Below are positions 43,418 to 52,271 of a stretch of 57,158 nt of DNA, one piece after another. Below the pieces are notes generated by a model. The model worked only from the letters and a program-made list of their open reading frames with translations, did no database searches and was not told where the DNA came from. How positions within the stretch are numbered: position 1 is the first letter of the stretch; each line of letters starts with the position of its first letter. This stretch comes from Methylorubrum populi (GTDB lineage Bacteria > Pseudomonadota > Alphaproteobacteria > Rhizobiales > Beijerinckiaceae): NCBI GenBank assembly GCA_020741775.1, contig DYYG01000045.1, positions 1 through 57,158 of the forward strand, given 5' to 3'. A program made the position numbers and the translations under genes.

Positions 43418-44749
43418 TCAGAGCCGGTTGTCGTTGATCGCCGCCGTCACCAGCGAGACCGAGCTCCACAGCACGGTGAAGCAGAACAGGGCCGAGAACA
43501 GCGCGTAGAAGGGTGCCGGATATTCCGAATAGGTCGGCAGAAGCGGCGGCACGAAGGTCGAGAGGTAGATCTGCTGCTTGGCGGCCGCGACCCGGGCCCG
43601 GTCGAGGATCAGGCTCATCGAGGCGAGCAGCTTCTCGGCAACCGTCTGCTCGACCATCAATCCTTCATACTCGAGCAGGGCCTGGGTGAGGTTGTGCTCG
43701 GAATTCGTGACGATGCCGTCGGTCGTGAGGCGGCTCTGCAATTCCTGGATCTGCCCATCGAGGGCGCCGATGGTCGCCACCAGCACCTGGATGCCGCGGG
43801 TCTTTTCGTCGAGCTTGGAATCGCGCAGGACGCGCAGGTCGTTCTCGGCCTTGATCTTGTCCTTGCGCAGCAGCTCGATCGTGGTCATCGCGGCCTCGGC
43901 CGACTTGACGGGATCGATGATGCCCCAGCGGTTGCGGAATTCCTGCATCGCCAGCCGCGCCTGCTTCAGCCGCTCGGTGGCCTGCTCGACCTCCTTCATC
44001 GACTGGGCGATCATGTCGGCCTGAGCGCGGCGCGAGATGGTGTTGATCAGGGTCTCGGAGCGGGCGATCACCTCCTGCGAGATCGCCACCGCGTCCTCGG
44101 GCTTGAAGGCGCGCACGGTCAGGTGGATCACGCCCGAGATCACGTCGATATGCGGCGTCACGTGCTTGCGCCAGTAGCGCACCAGCTTCTCGACCGGCTG
44201 TCCGTCCTGGTAGCGGGCCCAGAAATCGATCCCGTCGCGGGCGAACATCTTCTCGAGGCCGAGCTTGGCATCGACCGCTTCGACCATCGGCCGGCTGCCG
44301 ATGTAGTCGCGCAGGATGAAGCTGTCCTGGCTGTTATGCTTCAGGATCAGTTCGGCGTAGAGGCCGAGATCGGCGCTCGCCATCGGCTCGACGTTGCCGC
44401 GGATCGCGAACTGCGATTCGACCACGTATTGCGGCGATGCGATCACAAAGACGTAGAGGCCGATCACCGCCGTCGGCGCCAGCACGAACGTGGCGTAGCT
44501 GCGAAACAGCCGCTTCGCCAGCCGCTCGGGCGGCCGCGCCTCCCGCGGCCGCAGGCCGGGCAGGCGGGTCCAGTCGAGGGTCTGCCGCGCCCGCGCCAGC
44601 AGGGACCGGCCCCGCTGCGGCGAGACCGGCTCGATCGTCTCGGCATTGCGCCGCAGATCCGGCACGGAGCGCCGGGCCAGGTCGATGAGCGACTGAACGC
44701 TCGGGCTCGGCCGGACCCTGGTCTCCTGCTTGACCTCGTCGGAATTCAT
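43418..44749 (-). CDS. Polysaccharide export inner-membrane protein (KpsE/Wzz-like)
   Basis: 443 residues. A basic cytosolic N-terminus (1-85) is followed by TM1 at about 88-112 ('FVLAPTAVIGLYVFVIASPQ'), then 'YVVESQFAIRGNVEPMA' as in KpsE/BexC proteins. A long periplasmic coiled coil spans about 215-340 ('SMKEVEQATERLKQARLAMQ'), and TM2 near the C-terminus lies at about 412-436 ('PFYALFSALFCFTVLWSS'). Such proteins form the periplasmic part of ABC-type capsule exporters. No kpsM/T, wza or glycosyltransferase genes are visible here, so it is separated from the rest of the pathway. The ATG at 44749 gives a sensible polar N-terminus. Confidence 0.85.
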   Translation of the reverse strand: MNSDEVKQETRVRPSPSVQSLIDLARRSVPDLRRNAETIEPVSPQRGRSLLARARQTLDWTRLPGLRPREARPPERLAKRLFRSYATFVLAPTAVIGLYVFVIASPQYVVESQFAIRGNVEPMASADLGLYAELILKHNSQDSFILRDYIGSRPMVEAVDAKLGLEKMFARDGIDFWARYQDGQPVEKLVRYWRKHVTPHIDVISGVIHLTVRAFKPEDAVAISQEVIARSETLINTISRRAQADMIAQSMKEVEQATERLKQARLAMQEFRNRWGIIDPVKSAEAAMTTIELLRKDKIKAENDLRVLRDSKLDEKTRGIQVLVATIGALDGQIQELQSRLTTDGIVTNSEHNLTQALLEYEGLMVEQTVAEKLLASMSLILDRARVAAAKQQIYLSTFVPPLLPTYSEYPAPFYALFSALFCFTVLWSSVSLVTAAINDNRL

Positions 44750-45020
44750 CGAAAGGGAGCCCTCACGGATCCGCTGCCGCCGCGCGCCCGCACCCGGCCC
44801 CTCGCGATACGCTCGGGCGAGGCTCGTCGGCAAGGCGTTCGGGGCGGCATCCCGTCTCCGGTTGAGGTCACGTTCTTTTCGGCCCTTTTTAAGGCGCGGC
44901 GATCCGCCGGGATTGCGCCCCGGCCGACTGGACTGCGATACGGCAGCGGCATGACGCACGCTCCCCGCAGTGGGGCGAAGAGGGGCAGGGCCCGAGGTGA
45001 CGGGCCGGTCGGGAGGTGAC

Positions 45021-45368
45021 GTGGGACGGGGACAGGATCCCGGCGGGGCGAGCCGCACGGCCAAGGCGGGCTTTTCCGACCTCGTGCTGGTGTGTCGCAA
45101 ATGCGCCAAACGGCAGGGCGTGGACCGCAAGCGGCTCGGTCGAGCCTTGAAGCGCGCTCTCGAAGCTGCGCCGCGGCCGACGGGCAACGGTAAGGTCCGG
45201 GTTCTGGAGACGGGCTGCCTCGGCCCCTGTCCGAAGCGGATGCTGACCCTCGCCACGCCGGATTCCCTCGTGCGCCGCCGCGTCATCCTGATCGATCCGG
45301 TGCTCGACGGCCTCGGCCCGGAGGCGCTGGGGCTCGGGGCGCCGCTCGCCGGAGCACGGGATGGCTGA
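45021..45368 (+). CDS. Thioredoxin-like [2Fe-2S] ferredoxin-domain protein
   Basis: 115 residues. The core has 'DLVLVCRKCAKRQG' and, after about 33 residues, 'LETGCLGPCPKRMLTL': a C-x2-C ... C-x3-C arrangement typical of thioredoxin-like [2Fe-2S] ferredoxins. The GTG at 45021 has GGGAGG ten bases upstream. Its end overlaps the next gene (flippase-like) by eight bases, implying coupled translation. The redox partner is unknown. A regulatory or metal-binding rather than electron-transfer role is possible. Confidence 0.78.
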   Translation: MGRGQDPGGASRTAKAGFSDLVLVCRKCAKRQGVDRKRLGRALKRALEAAPRPTGNGKVRVLETGCLGPCPKRMLTLATPDSLVRRRVILIDPVLDGLGPEALGLGAPLAGARDG

Positions 45369-46509
45369 GGCTTCGATCCGCGAGAGGGACAGGGCCGACA
45401 GGCCGCCGCAGCGTCCCCGGCAGGGCCTTCTGCGCGGAATCCTGCGCCGGTTGCCCCTGGTCGGCACCCTGGCCGGGCTGGCCCTGGGCGTCTGGCTCAT
45501 CGCCACCAACGATCTCTCGGCGATCGGCGCCGCCTTCGGCCGGATCGGCCCCCTGGGTCTCGTCGCCATCGTGCTGGTGCGGGGGCTCATCGTCCTGCTA
45601 TGCGGCCTCGCCTGGGCGCGGGTCGTGGCCGGCTTGCCCCCCTCCGGCCGTGCGCTCGGCAGGGGCGATGCGTCTCCCGAGCCTCCGGTCGAGACCGGCG
45701 CCTTCGTGATCCTGCGCTTCGTGCGCGAAGGCGTGAACGTGCTGCTGCCGGTGGCCTCGGTCGGCGGCGAGGTGGTGGGCGGGCGGCTGCTGACCTTCTG
45801 GGGCGTCGCGGGCGGTCTCGCCGCGGCCTCACTCCTCGCCGACATGCTGATCCAGGTCGCGACGCAGGTGGCCTTCACCCTCCTCGGCGCCGGCCTGCTC
45901 TGGCGTTTGCCGGGAGAGGCCGCCGCGTCCCTCGCCCGCTGGACGACGGAAGCGGCGGCGCTGGCCGTCGCGGCGGTCGCCGCCTTCTTCGCGCTGCAGA
46001 CCCTCGGGGCCGCAAGGGGGCTGGAACGGCGCTTGGCCGGCCTCGGGCGGCGCCTCCTGCGCTCGGCGGCGCCGGAGGCGAGGACGGATCCGGCTTCGCC
46101 GGTGGGCCCCTCGGTGCAGGATGCCCTCGACGCCGTCTGGGCCCGGAGCCGCCGCGGGCGCATCGCCGAATCGGTCGCCCTGCACGCCGCCGCCTGGGCC
46201 CTCGGCGCCGCCGAGATCTGGATCGTGCTGGCCTGTATCGGGATCGAGGTCAGCCTGACCGAGGTGCTGGTGCTGGAATCGCTGTCGCAGGCGATCAAGT
46301 CGGCGGCCTTCCCGGTTCCGAGCGGACTCGGCGTGCAGGAAGGCGGCTTCATGGTGGTGGGCGCCCTGTTCGGGCTCGATGCCGGCACCGCCATCGCCCT
46401 GTCGCTCGCCAAGCGCGTGCCCGACGTGGTGCTCGGCCTGCCCTCCCTGATCGTCTGGCAGATCCTGGAGGCGCGACGCGCGCAGGTCCTGGCGCCGCCG
46501 CGGGGATAG
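45361..46509 (+). CDS. HpnL-like flippase/LPG-synthase-type membrane protein
   Basis: 382 residues, seven or eight membrane helices. Landmarks of the lysylphosphatidylglycerol synthase TM (UPF0104/HpnL) family: 'FVREGVNVLLPVASVGGEVV' (about 118-137), a long cytosolic loop near 230-265, and 'SQAIKSAAFPVPSGLGVQEG' (about 311-330). In hopanoid-producing bacteria HpnL is thought to move hopanoids between membranes; Methylobacterium makes hopanoids, but no other hpn gene is in view. Overlaps the ferredoxin-like gene by eight bases. Confidence 0.78.
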   Translation: MAEASIRERDRADRPPQRPRQGLLRGILRRLPLVGTLAGLALGVWLIATNDLSAIGAAFGRIGPLGLVAIVLVRGLIVLLCGLAWARVVAGLPPSGRALGRGDASPEPPVETGAFVILRFVREGVNVLLPVASVGGEVVGGRLLTFWGVAGGLAAASLLADMLIQVATQVAFTLLGAGLLWRLPGEAAASLARWTTEAAALAVAAVAAFFALQTLGAARGLERRLAGLGRRLLRSAAPEARTDPASPVGPSVQDALDAVWARSRRGRIAESVALHAAAWALGAAEIWIVLACIGIEVSLTEVLVLESLSQAIKSAAFPVPSGLGVQEGGFMVVGALFGLDAGTAIALSLAKRVPDVVLGLPSLIVWQILEARRAQVLAPPRG

Positions 46510-46526
46510 GGTATCGGTCCGGAAGG

Positions 46527-46554
46527 GCCCGAGACCGGCGCGGGGGGCTTTTTT
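46527..46554 (+). terminator. Hairpin and T6 between convergent genes
   Basis: GCCC (46527-46530) can pair with GGGC (46545-46548), directly followed by six Ts (46549-46554). The stem is short, but the T-tract and position just after the HpnL-like stop fit a terminator. The T-run touches the bphO stop codon on the other strand. Confidence 0.45.
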
Positions 46555-47117
46555 CAGCCTCTCCCGGCCACGAGCCAGTGCCGCATCGCTTCGAAGGTGG
46601 CGATGCCGGCGGCGAAGGCCGCCTGCCCCGCCGTTTCCGGCAGGTCGTCGAGCCGCTGGCGAAAGCTCCGCCAGAGCGGTCCGGTCGCCCGCCCGCGGCC
46701 GGCATAATAGGCCAGGGGAACGGTGTCCCCGTGCAGGCACGCGACGTGGCGGCCGATCACCGTTCCGCCGAGGGTCGAACCCTCCAGCACGTAGAGCGCA
46801 CCGAGCGCGGCCCCCGGGCCGTCCAGACGGGGGCGGGCGGGCATGGGCAGGGCATCGAGTGCCGTCCCGTCGAGGGAGAGGGTGCGCAGATCCGCATCGA
46901 GGGCCATCAGCCTCCGGCGGGGATCGAAGAACGCCGCCTCGGCGAGGGCGGCGGCGATGGCCGGCTCATAGGAGGCGTGGAAGCCGCGTAGACGGCCGAG
47001 CAGATCCCGGTAGCCGGAGAGGGTCGCCACCCGCGCCTCCCAATCGAGGTCGCGCTCCAGCGCGGCATGCGCTTCGGCGGTGGCCTCCCGCAGGCGGGCA
47101 TGCAAGCTGTCGGTCAA
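46554..47117 (-). CDS. bphO: Haem oxygenase (biliverdin-producing, BphO)
   Basis: 187 residues, a haem oxygenase of the phytochrome-linked type. The proximal haem ligand is the His in 'REATAEAHAALERDL' (about residue 17). The distal helix is 'GALYVLEGSTLGGTVIGRHV' with the glycines that bend over the haem. It opens haem to biliverdin IXalpha, CO and iron. It lies 33 bases downstream of the bacteriophytochrome gene on the same strand, so it supplies that photoreceptor's chromophore. Confidence 0.92.
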   Translation of the reverse strand: MTDSLHARLREATAEAHAALERDLDWEARVATLSGYRDLLGRLRGFHASYEPAIAAALAEAAFFDPRRRLMALDADLRTLSLDGTALDALPMPARPRLDGPGAALGALYVLEGSTLGGTVIGRHVACLHGDTVPLAYYAGRGRATGPLWRSFRQRLDDLPETAGQAAFAAGIATFEAMRHWLVAGRG

Positions 47118-47150
47118 GGAGGGCTCTGGAGGAGAGGCGGGCGAAGGAGG

Positions 47151-49775
47151 TCAGGCGTGGACGGTGAAGCAGGCGCCGTCGGCATTCTCGACATCGAGCC
47201 GGGCGCCGATCTGCTCCAGCATGGCGCGGATCAGCTTCATCCCGAGGCCGGTGCCCTGCGCCTTGGCATTCTCCCAGCCCAGCGGCATGCCTTGCCCGTC
47301 GTCGCAGACCTGCAGCCGCACAGCGCCCGCCGCACCGTCGACGGTGACGCTGATCCGCACGCCCTTGTCGGGGCGGCCCGCATATTTGAACGCGTTGGTC
47401 ACGAGTTCGGTGGTGATCAGCGAGAGCGCCACCGCGTGGCGATAGGGCACCATCAGGCCGGGCTCGGCGGTCAGTTCCACGCTGTGCTCGTCCCCGGCCA
47501 TGCCGGCCAAGTCGTTGCACAGGGCCTGGATGGTCTGGCCGAGATCGACCTGCTCCATGCTCTCGCCCTGGTAGAGGCTGTCATGCACCCGCGCGACGCT
47601 CATCACCCGCGCCGAGGTCTCCGAGAAGGCCTGCCGGGCCGAGGGGTCGGCGATCTGCCGGCGCTGCATGTGCAGGAAGGCCGTCACGATCTGGAGCGAG
47701 TTCTTCACCCGGTGGTCGATCTCGCGGGTGAGCAGATCCTTCTGGATCAGCAGCCGCTCCTTGTCGGCCAGGAGTTCCGTCAGCTCGTCGATCTTGCGGC
47801 GCTGGCGCAGCACCACGCCATCGACGGCATCGGCGAGCTGCGCGGCCAGGGCGACCTTCCACGGCGCCCATGGCATCGAATGGCCGCGCCGCTCCTCGAC
47901 CCAGCGTTCGAAGGACCGGCGGGGCAGCACCGCCACCGGTCCGCTGCCCGGCAGGACCGGCTTCCTCGGGTCGCCGCCCCAAGTCACGGTGCTCGGGACT
48001 TCCGGCTTGAACCACATCAGGAGATGCTGGCGCGACTGGCCGACGAAGGCGGCGAGCAGGCCGCTCGCCGTCTCGGTATAGGCGGCGGCCGGTGCGTGGT
48101 GCATCACCAGCGTGTCGGTGACGAAGGTCCGTTCGTCGGGGCCGAGGCTCTCCCGCAGCCACCCGGTGAGCGCCCGGACCGCCTCCGCCGACGGCGTGGT
48201 GCCGACGAGGCAGACGATATCGTCCGAGACGATGCCGGCGCCCACGGCTCCGAACAGGTCGAGCAGGGTCGGGCTGCCCTGCGTGAGGGAGGTCACGAAA
48301 TCGTCGGACCGGGTCAGCCCGCGCACCAGCTGGCCCTGGATGTCGAGATGGCGCTGCTGCTCGCTCCACAGCGCCTTGCCCTCGATCTCCTGCACGCGCA
48401 TGGCAAAGCCATCGGTCAGCACGGTCGCCGCGGCCCGGGTCTCGGGCGCCACGTAATGGGGCCGGCGGTGATGGCCGATCATCAGGCCCCAGAGCCGGTT
48501 CTCGACCATGATCGAGATCGACATCGAGCCGTCGACACCGAGATTGCGCTGGTATTCGAGGTGGATCGGCGAGAGCGTGCGGTTCTGCGCGAAGGTCAGG
48601 TCGATCGGCGCATTGCCGGCGCTGCGGTCGGCGACCAGGGGCACCGGCACGCAATCCCGGTCGATCACGAAGCGGCTCTTGGCCTTGGTGTAGAGGGCGC
48701 GGGCCTGGGCCGGAATGTCGGAGGCGGGAAAGCGCAGGCCGATGAGCGGGCGCTGCCAGTCCGGCACCATGTCCTCGGCGATGGCCTCGCCGTTCCAATC
48801 GGCGTCGAAGCGATAGACGAGCACGGATTCGAAACCCGTCATCGCGCGGATTTCGAGGGCGGCGATCTGCGCGGCCTCGGTCAGCGTTTCCGCCATCCGC
48901 AACCGGATCATGGCGAGTTCGGCGTCGAGCGGGCTCGCGGCGGAGAAATCCTCGGGCCGCTCCGGCGCCAGTTCCAGCTCGACGATCACCCGGCCCATAT
49001 GGGCATGGGCCACGAGAAGGAACCGATCGCCGCGCGGCGGCAGGACGACGGTGCGGCGCAAGAGCCGGCCATCCGTCATGGTATGGGCGGCGAGCCCGTC
49101 CCGGATCGCCGAGACGACGTCCGCCGGCAGAACCTCCGTCAGGGAGAGGCCGTTCGGCGGGAAGGAACCCGGCGCGAGCACGTCGGCGGCGTTGGCGCTG
49201 AAGGCCAGGATTTCGAGGCTCAGCGCATCGGCGGCGAGCATCACCGCGTTCGGCTGGATCGAGCCGGGAATATGGATCGGCTCACGCTCGCACAGGCTTG
49301 GATCGACCGGCTCGGCCCGGCTGCGATGATTGATCGCGGCGAGCACGGCCTCGCGGGAGAGGCCGGCCGCGATCTGCTCCAAGGGGGTGATCGTCAGCCA
49401 GATATGGCCCGCAGCCGCCGCCCGCAGGCCGATTCGCGCCCGCAATGGAGCCGGGATCCGGCCGAACACGAATTCGAAGGTGGAGTCGGAAAGGCCGCGC
49501 CGGACGCTCGCGAGGAAACGGCCGTAGAAGCTCGGCACGTTGGTGCTCGGAACCAGTTCGCTGAAGAAGTTGCGCCCGATCATGGCCTCGGACGGGAGGC
49601 CGCACAGGGCCTCGGCCGCCCGGTTGCAATCGAGCACGAGCCCGGCCCCGTCGAGGGCGAGCAGGCCCAGGCCGAGTTCATTTCGCCCTTCGGGAGACAG
49701 CGAATCGAGATCGACCGGAAGGTCGATCGAAGCGCCGTTCGGCCCCTCGGCGTGCATCTGCGACGGATCGACCAT
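47151..49775 (-). CDS. bphP: Bacteriophytochrome kinase with a PYP-like N-terminal PAS domain
   Basis: 874 residues. Order: a PYP-like PAS (about 31-132) containing 'GRNFFSELVPSTNVPSFYGRF'-type sequence; phytochrome PAS2 starting at the biliverdin-binding Cys162 (LCEREPIHIPGSIQP); GAF with FPASDIPAQARALY and 'SPIHLEYQRNLGV'; PHY with WGG and the PRRSF tongue; then a HisKA_2/HWE-type kinase with EIDHRVKNSLQIVTAFL and an ATPase with 'DDGQGM' and 'GTGLGMKLI'. All phytochrome chromophore landmarks are intact. The PYP-like domain has Ser77 where PYP has its p-coumarate-binding Cys. The ATG at 49775 is preferred. Partner regulator unknown. Confidence 0.93.
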   Translation of the reverse strand: MVDPSQMHAEGPNGASIDLPVDLDSLSPEGRNELGLGLLALDGAGLVLDCNRAAEALCGLPSEAMIGRNFFSELVPSTNVPSFYGRFLASVRRGLSDSTFEFVFGRIPAPLRARIGLRAAAAGHIWLTITPLEQIAAGLSREAVLAAINHRSRAEPVDPSLCEREPIHIPGSIQPNAVMLAADALSLEILAFSANAADVLAPGSFPPNGLSLTEVLPADVVSAIRDGLAAHTMTDGRLLRRTVVLPPRGDRFLLVAHAHMGRVIVELELAPERPEDFSAASPLDAELAMIRLRMAETLTEAAQIAALEIRAMTGFESVLVYRFDADWNGEAIAEDMVPDWQRPLIGLRFPASDIPAQARALYTKAKSRFVIDRDCVPVPLVADRSAGNAPIDLTFAQNRTLSPIHLEYQRNLGVDGSMSISIMVENRLWGLMIGHHRRPHYVAPETRAAATVLTDGFAMRVQEIEGKALWSEQQRHLDIQGQLVRGLTRSDDFVTSLTQGSPTLLDLFGAVGAGIVSDDIVCLVGTTPSAEAVRALTGWLRESLGPDERTFVTDTLVMHHAPAAAYTETASGLLAAFVGQSRQHLLMWFKPEVPSTVTWGGDPRKPVLPGSGPVAVLPRRSFERWVEERRGHSMPWAPWKVALAAQLADAVDGVVLRQRRKIDELTELLADKERLLIQKDLLTREIDHRVKNSLQIVTAFLHMQRRQIADPSARQAFSETSARVMSVARVHDSLYQGESMEQVDLGQTIQALCNDLAGMAGDEHSVELTAEPGLMVPYRHAVALSLITTELVTNAFKYAGRPDKGVRISVTVDGAAGAVRLQVCDDGQGMPLGWENAKAQGTGLGMKLIRAMLEQIGARLDVENADGACFTVHA

Positions 49776-49996
49776 TACAGAAGCCGGTATGCCCGCCGCA
49801 TCTCGATTGTGCAATGCCGGTACAGCCTCACGATCCCTTGCAAAGGACAAAATGAAGCGCGCCAAGTGTTTGGTGCAGGCTGGTTTTGTCTGAAATCATA
49901 CAATTCCCGCGACACTGTGCGTGCCCTTTCCGGTCCCAGTGCCGGAGGCCGGCCCGGTGCCTGACCATGGGCCGCCGACCTCCCCAAACGGCTGGC

Positions 49997-51379
49997 TCAG
50001 CCCAACCGATCCACGAGATCGGACAGTGCCGTATCGAGCCCCTCCTCCAGGGTCGGATGGTAGAAGGGCCGGTCGCGGAAACGACGCACGTCGAGCCCGT
50101 CCTGGACGGCATGGGCCAGAAGATGGCCGAGATGCTCCACCTCCGGGCCGATCAATTCGGCTCCGGTGAGCCGCCCGTCCGGCGCGGCGTAGAGGCGGAT
50201 GCCCCCCTGCGCCCGGTCCATGACCTGAGCCCGGCCCTGGTCGCAGAAATCGGCGCGTCCGACGATTCGGCCGGAATCGGGCGAGAACCCGCCGCCGATC
50301 ACCGCGATCTGCGGCTGACTGAACACCATGGCGAGCGCGACCCAGCGTTCCGGCCGCTCCAGCCCCTCCCCCGCCGCGAGCCGGGCGGCGTTGCGGCCGG
50401 CGATCCGGCCCTGGCGGCTCGCTTCGTGCAGCACCGGGCGGTCGGCATTGGCGTCCCCGGCGATCAGGATCGGCGCGCCTTCGCAGAGCAGGGAGCGGGA
50501 ATCGTAGGACGGGCTACCCTTCTCATCGAGCGAGACGCCGGTCCGTTCCAGGCCGAGGCCACGGACATTCGGCGGGCGGCCCGCGGCGGCGAGCACGCGG
50601 GCGAAGCGGCCGTCGCCCGCGCCGCCCTCCCCGCTCCAGCCGAGGCGCGCGCCGTCCCCGTCCGGCGCGGCGTGCGCGACCTTGGCCCCGAGATGCAGGT
50701 CGAAGGCCTGAGAGAAGATCTCCCGCGCCGCCGCCTTCAGGTCGGGGTCGCTCAAGCCGCCCAGACTATCGCCAGGATCGAACACGCTGGTGCGGACGCC
50801 GAGGCGGGCCATGGCCTGGGCCAGTTCCAGCCCGACCGGACCGGCGCCGAGCACGGCGAGGGAGGCGGGCAGATCCTCGATGTCGAACACGGTATCGGTG
50901 GTGAGAACCCGCTCCCCCAGATCCCGCAGCGGCTCCGGCACGCTCGGACTGGAGCCGGTCGCCAGCACCGCCGCCTTGAAGCGCAGGCGGGTGTGATCGT
51001 CGATGCGCAGGCAGTCCGGCCCCTCGAACACAGCCCGGCCCGTCAGGCGCGACTCGTCCGGGAGCTGTTCAAGCCCCTCGAAGACGGAGCCGACGAAATG
51101 GTCGCGCAGGCGCCGCAACCGCGAGAGCACCGCCGGCCCGTCGACGCGTACCGCGCCGACGTGGATCCCCAGGCGATGGGCCGCGCGGGCATCCTCGGCG
51201 GCTTCGGCGGCGGTGATCAGGAGTTTCGAGGGCATGCAGCCGACACGGGCGCAGGTGGTGCCGCCGGGCCCCTGCTCGATCAGAACCGCTTTCGCCCCCG
51301 CTGAGAGGGCCGCACGGTGGGCGGCGATGCCGGCGGTGCCGGCCCCGATCACCGCCACGTCGCAGGCGAGGTCGCGCAT
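49997..51379 (-). CDS. Pyridine nucleotide-disulfide oxidoreductase (Lpd/mercuric-reductase-like)
   Basis: 460 residues. The FAD-binding GAGTAGIAA (about 12-20) and redox-active disulfide CARVGCMPSK (about 43-52) are seen. A second nucleotide-binding 'AVLGAGPVGLELAQAMARLG' is near 172, 'ILIAGDANADRPVLHEASRQ' near 297, and the C-terminal catalytic 'FYHPTLEEGL' holds the His-Glu dyad. The disulfide loop has Arg where dihydrolipoamide dehydrogenases usually have Asn, and there are no N-terminal metal-binding domains and no 2-oxo acid dehydrogenase genes nearby. Substrate is not clear. It begins four bases after the SDR gene, in one operon. Confidence 0.85.
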   Translation of the reverse strand: MRDLACDVAVIGAGTAGIAAHRAALSAGAKAVLIEQGPGGTTCARVGCMPSKLLITAAEAAEDARAAHRLGIHVGAVRVDGPAVLSRLRRLRDHFVGSVFEGLEQLPDESRLTGRAVFEGPDCLRIDDHTRLRFKAAVLATGSSPSVPEPLRDLGERVLTTDTVFDIEDLPASLAVLGAGPVGLELAQAMARLGVRTSVFDPGDSLGGLSDPDLKAAAREIFSQAFDLHLGAKVAHAAPDGDGARLGWSGEGGAGDGRFARVLAAAGRPPNVRGLGLERTGVSLDEKGSPSYDSRSLLCEGAPILIAGDANADRPVLHEASRQGRIAGRNAARLAAGEGLERPERWVALAMVFSQPQIAVIGGGFSPDSGRIVGRADFCDQGRAQVMDRAQGGIRLYAAPDGRLTGAELIGPEVEHLGHLLAHAVQDGLDVRRFRDRPFYHPTLEEGLDTALSDLVDRLG

Positions 51380-51383
51380 CCCG

Positions 51384-52190
51384 TCAGGCTGCCATGGTGA
51401 AGACGGCGCCGCCATCGACGCGCAAGTTCTCGCCGGTGATGAAGCTCGCCTGCTCGGAGCAAAGGAAGGCGACGGCGGCCGCGACTTCTTCCACCCGGCC
51501 CCGGCGCTTGGCGACGATGCCCGGGCGCTTCTCCTCCAGAAAGCTCTCGATCGCCTCCTCGAAGGAGACGCCGAGTTCCTGGGCGCGCTTCTCCATCATC
51601 GCGTCGGTCATCGGCGTCGCCACGAAGGCGGGTGCCACCGAATTCACCAGCACGCCGTCCGGGCCATAAGCCTTGGAAAGGCCCTTGGTCAGATTCATCA
51701 GCCCGGCCTTGGCGGCGCAGTAGGGCAGTTCCTCGACATAGGGCTGCACCGCGTCCTCGGAGGTGAAGAACACGATCCGCCCCCATTTCCGGGCGCGCAT
51801 GCCCGGAAGGAAGGCGCGGGCGACCCGGACCGCCGCCATCAGGTCGGCCTGGATCGTCGAGAGCCAGCCCTCGTCGTCGATTTCCAGAAAATCGCCGGTG
51901 GCGCCGGTGACGCCGGCGGCGTTGACGAGGATGGTCGGCGTCTCGCCGAAGGCCGTGTCGGCGAAGTCGCGCAGCGTGCGCGCGCCGGCCTCGCTGGAGA
52001 GGTCGGCTTGGCAGGCCTTCACGGGGCCGAGGGCCGCCAGCCGCTGGGCCGCCTCCTGCAGCTCCTTCTCCTTCAGGTCGGAGAGGACGACCTTCACGCC
52101 CTCCCGCAGCAGGTACTCCGCGCTGGCATAACCCATCCCGGAATCGCCCCCGGTGATGACCGCGACGCGACCGCTGATGCCGAGATCCAT
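51384..52190 (-). CDS. Short-chain dehydrogenase/reductase
   Basis: 268 residues, classical SDR. Cofactor motif ITGGDSGMGYASAEYLL (about 12-28), Asp at the end of beta2 in 'VVLSDLKEKEL' (NAD preference likely), 'LVNAAGV' (NNAG-like), and a catalytic region with S in 'FFTSEDAV' and YCAAK. C-terminal 'ITGENLRVDGGAVF'. Substrate unknown. An EcfG-type promoter lies 82 bases upstream, so it should be part of the general stress response together with the following disulfide reductase. Confidence 0.9.
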   Translation of the reverse strand: MDLGISGRVAVITGGDSGMGYASAEYLLREGVKVVLSDLKEKELQEAAQRLAALGPVKACQADLSSEAGARTLRDFADTAFGETPTILVNAAGVTGATGDFLEIDDEGWLSTIQADLMAAVRVARAFLPGMRARKWGRIVFFTSEDAVQPYVEELPYCAAKAGLMNLTKGLSKAYGPDGVLVNSVAPAFVATPMTDAMMEKRAQELGVSFEEAIESFLEEKRPGIVAKRRGRVEEVAAAVAFLCSEQASFITGENLRVDGGAVFTMAA

Positions 52191-52271
52191 GGGGAGCGAC
52201 CTTCTTTCGCTGTCGGCGTCCGATTCGACCCTTCGATGTCGCCGCGGCAGCCTTTGTTAAAGCCGCGGGCC

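Noticed and set aside
43418..45286. Long form of the KpsE-like protein starting at 45286
   Set aside because: The extra 179 residues are Arg/Pro/Ser-rich with no domain and overlap the divergent ferredoxin-like gene.
47067..49964. 965-residue open frame antisense to bphP
   Set aside because: No recognisable domain and complete overlap with a gene whose phytochrome motifs are unambiguous.
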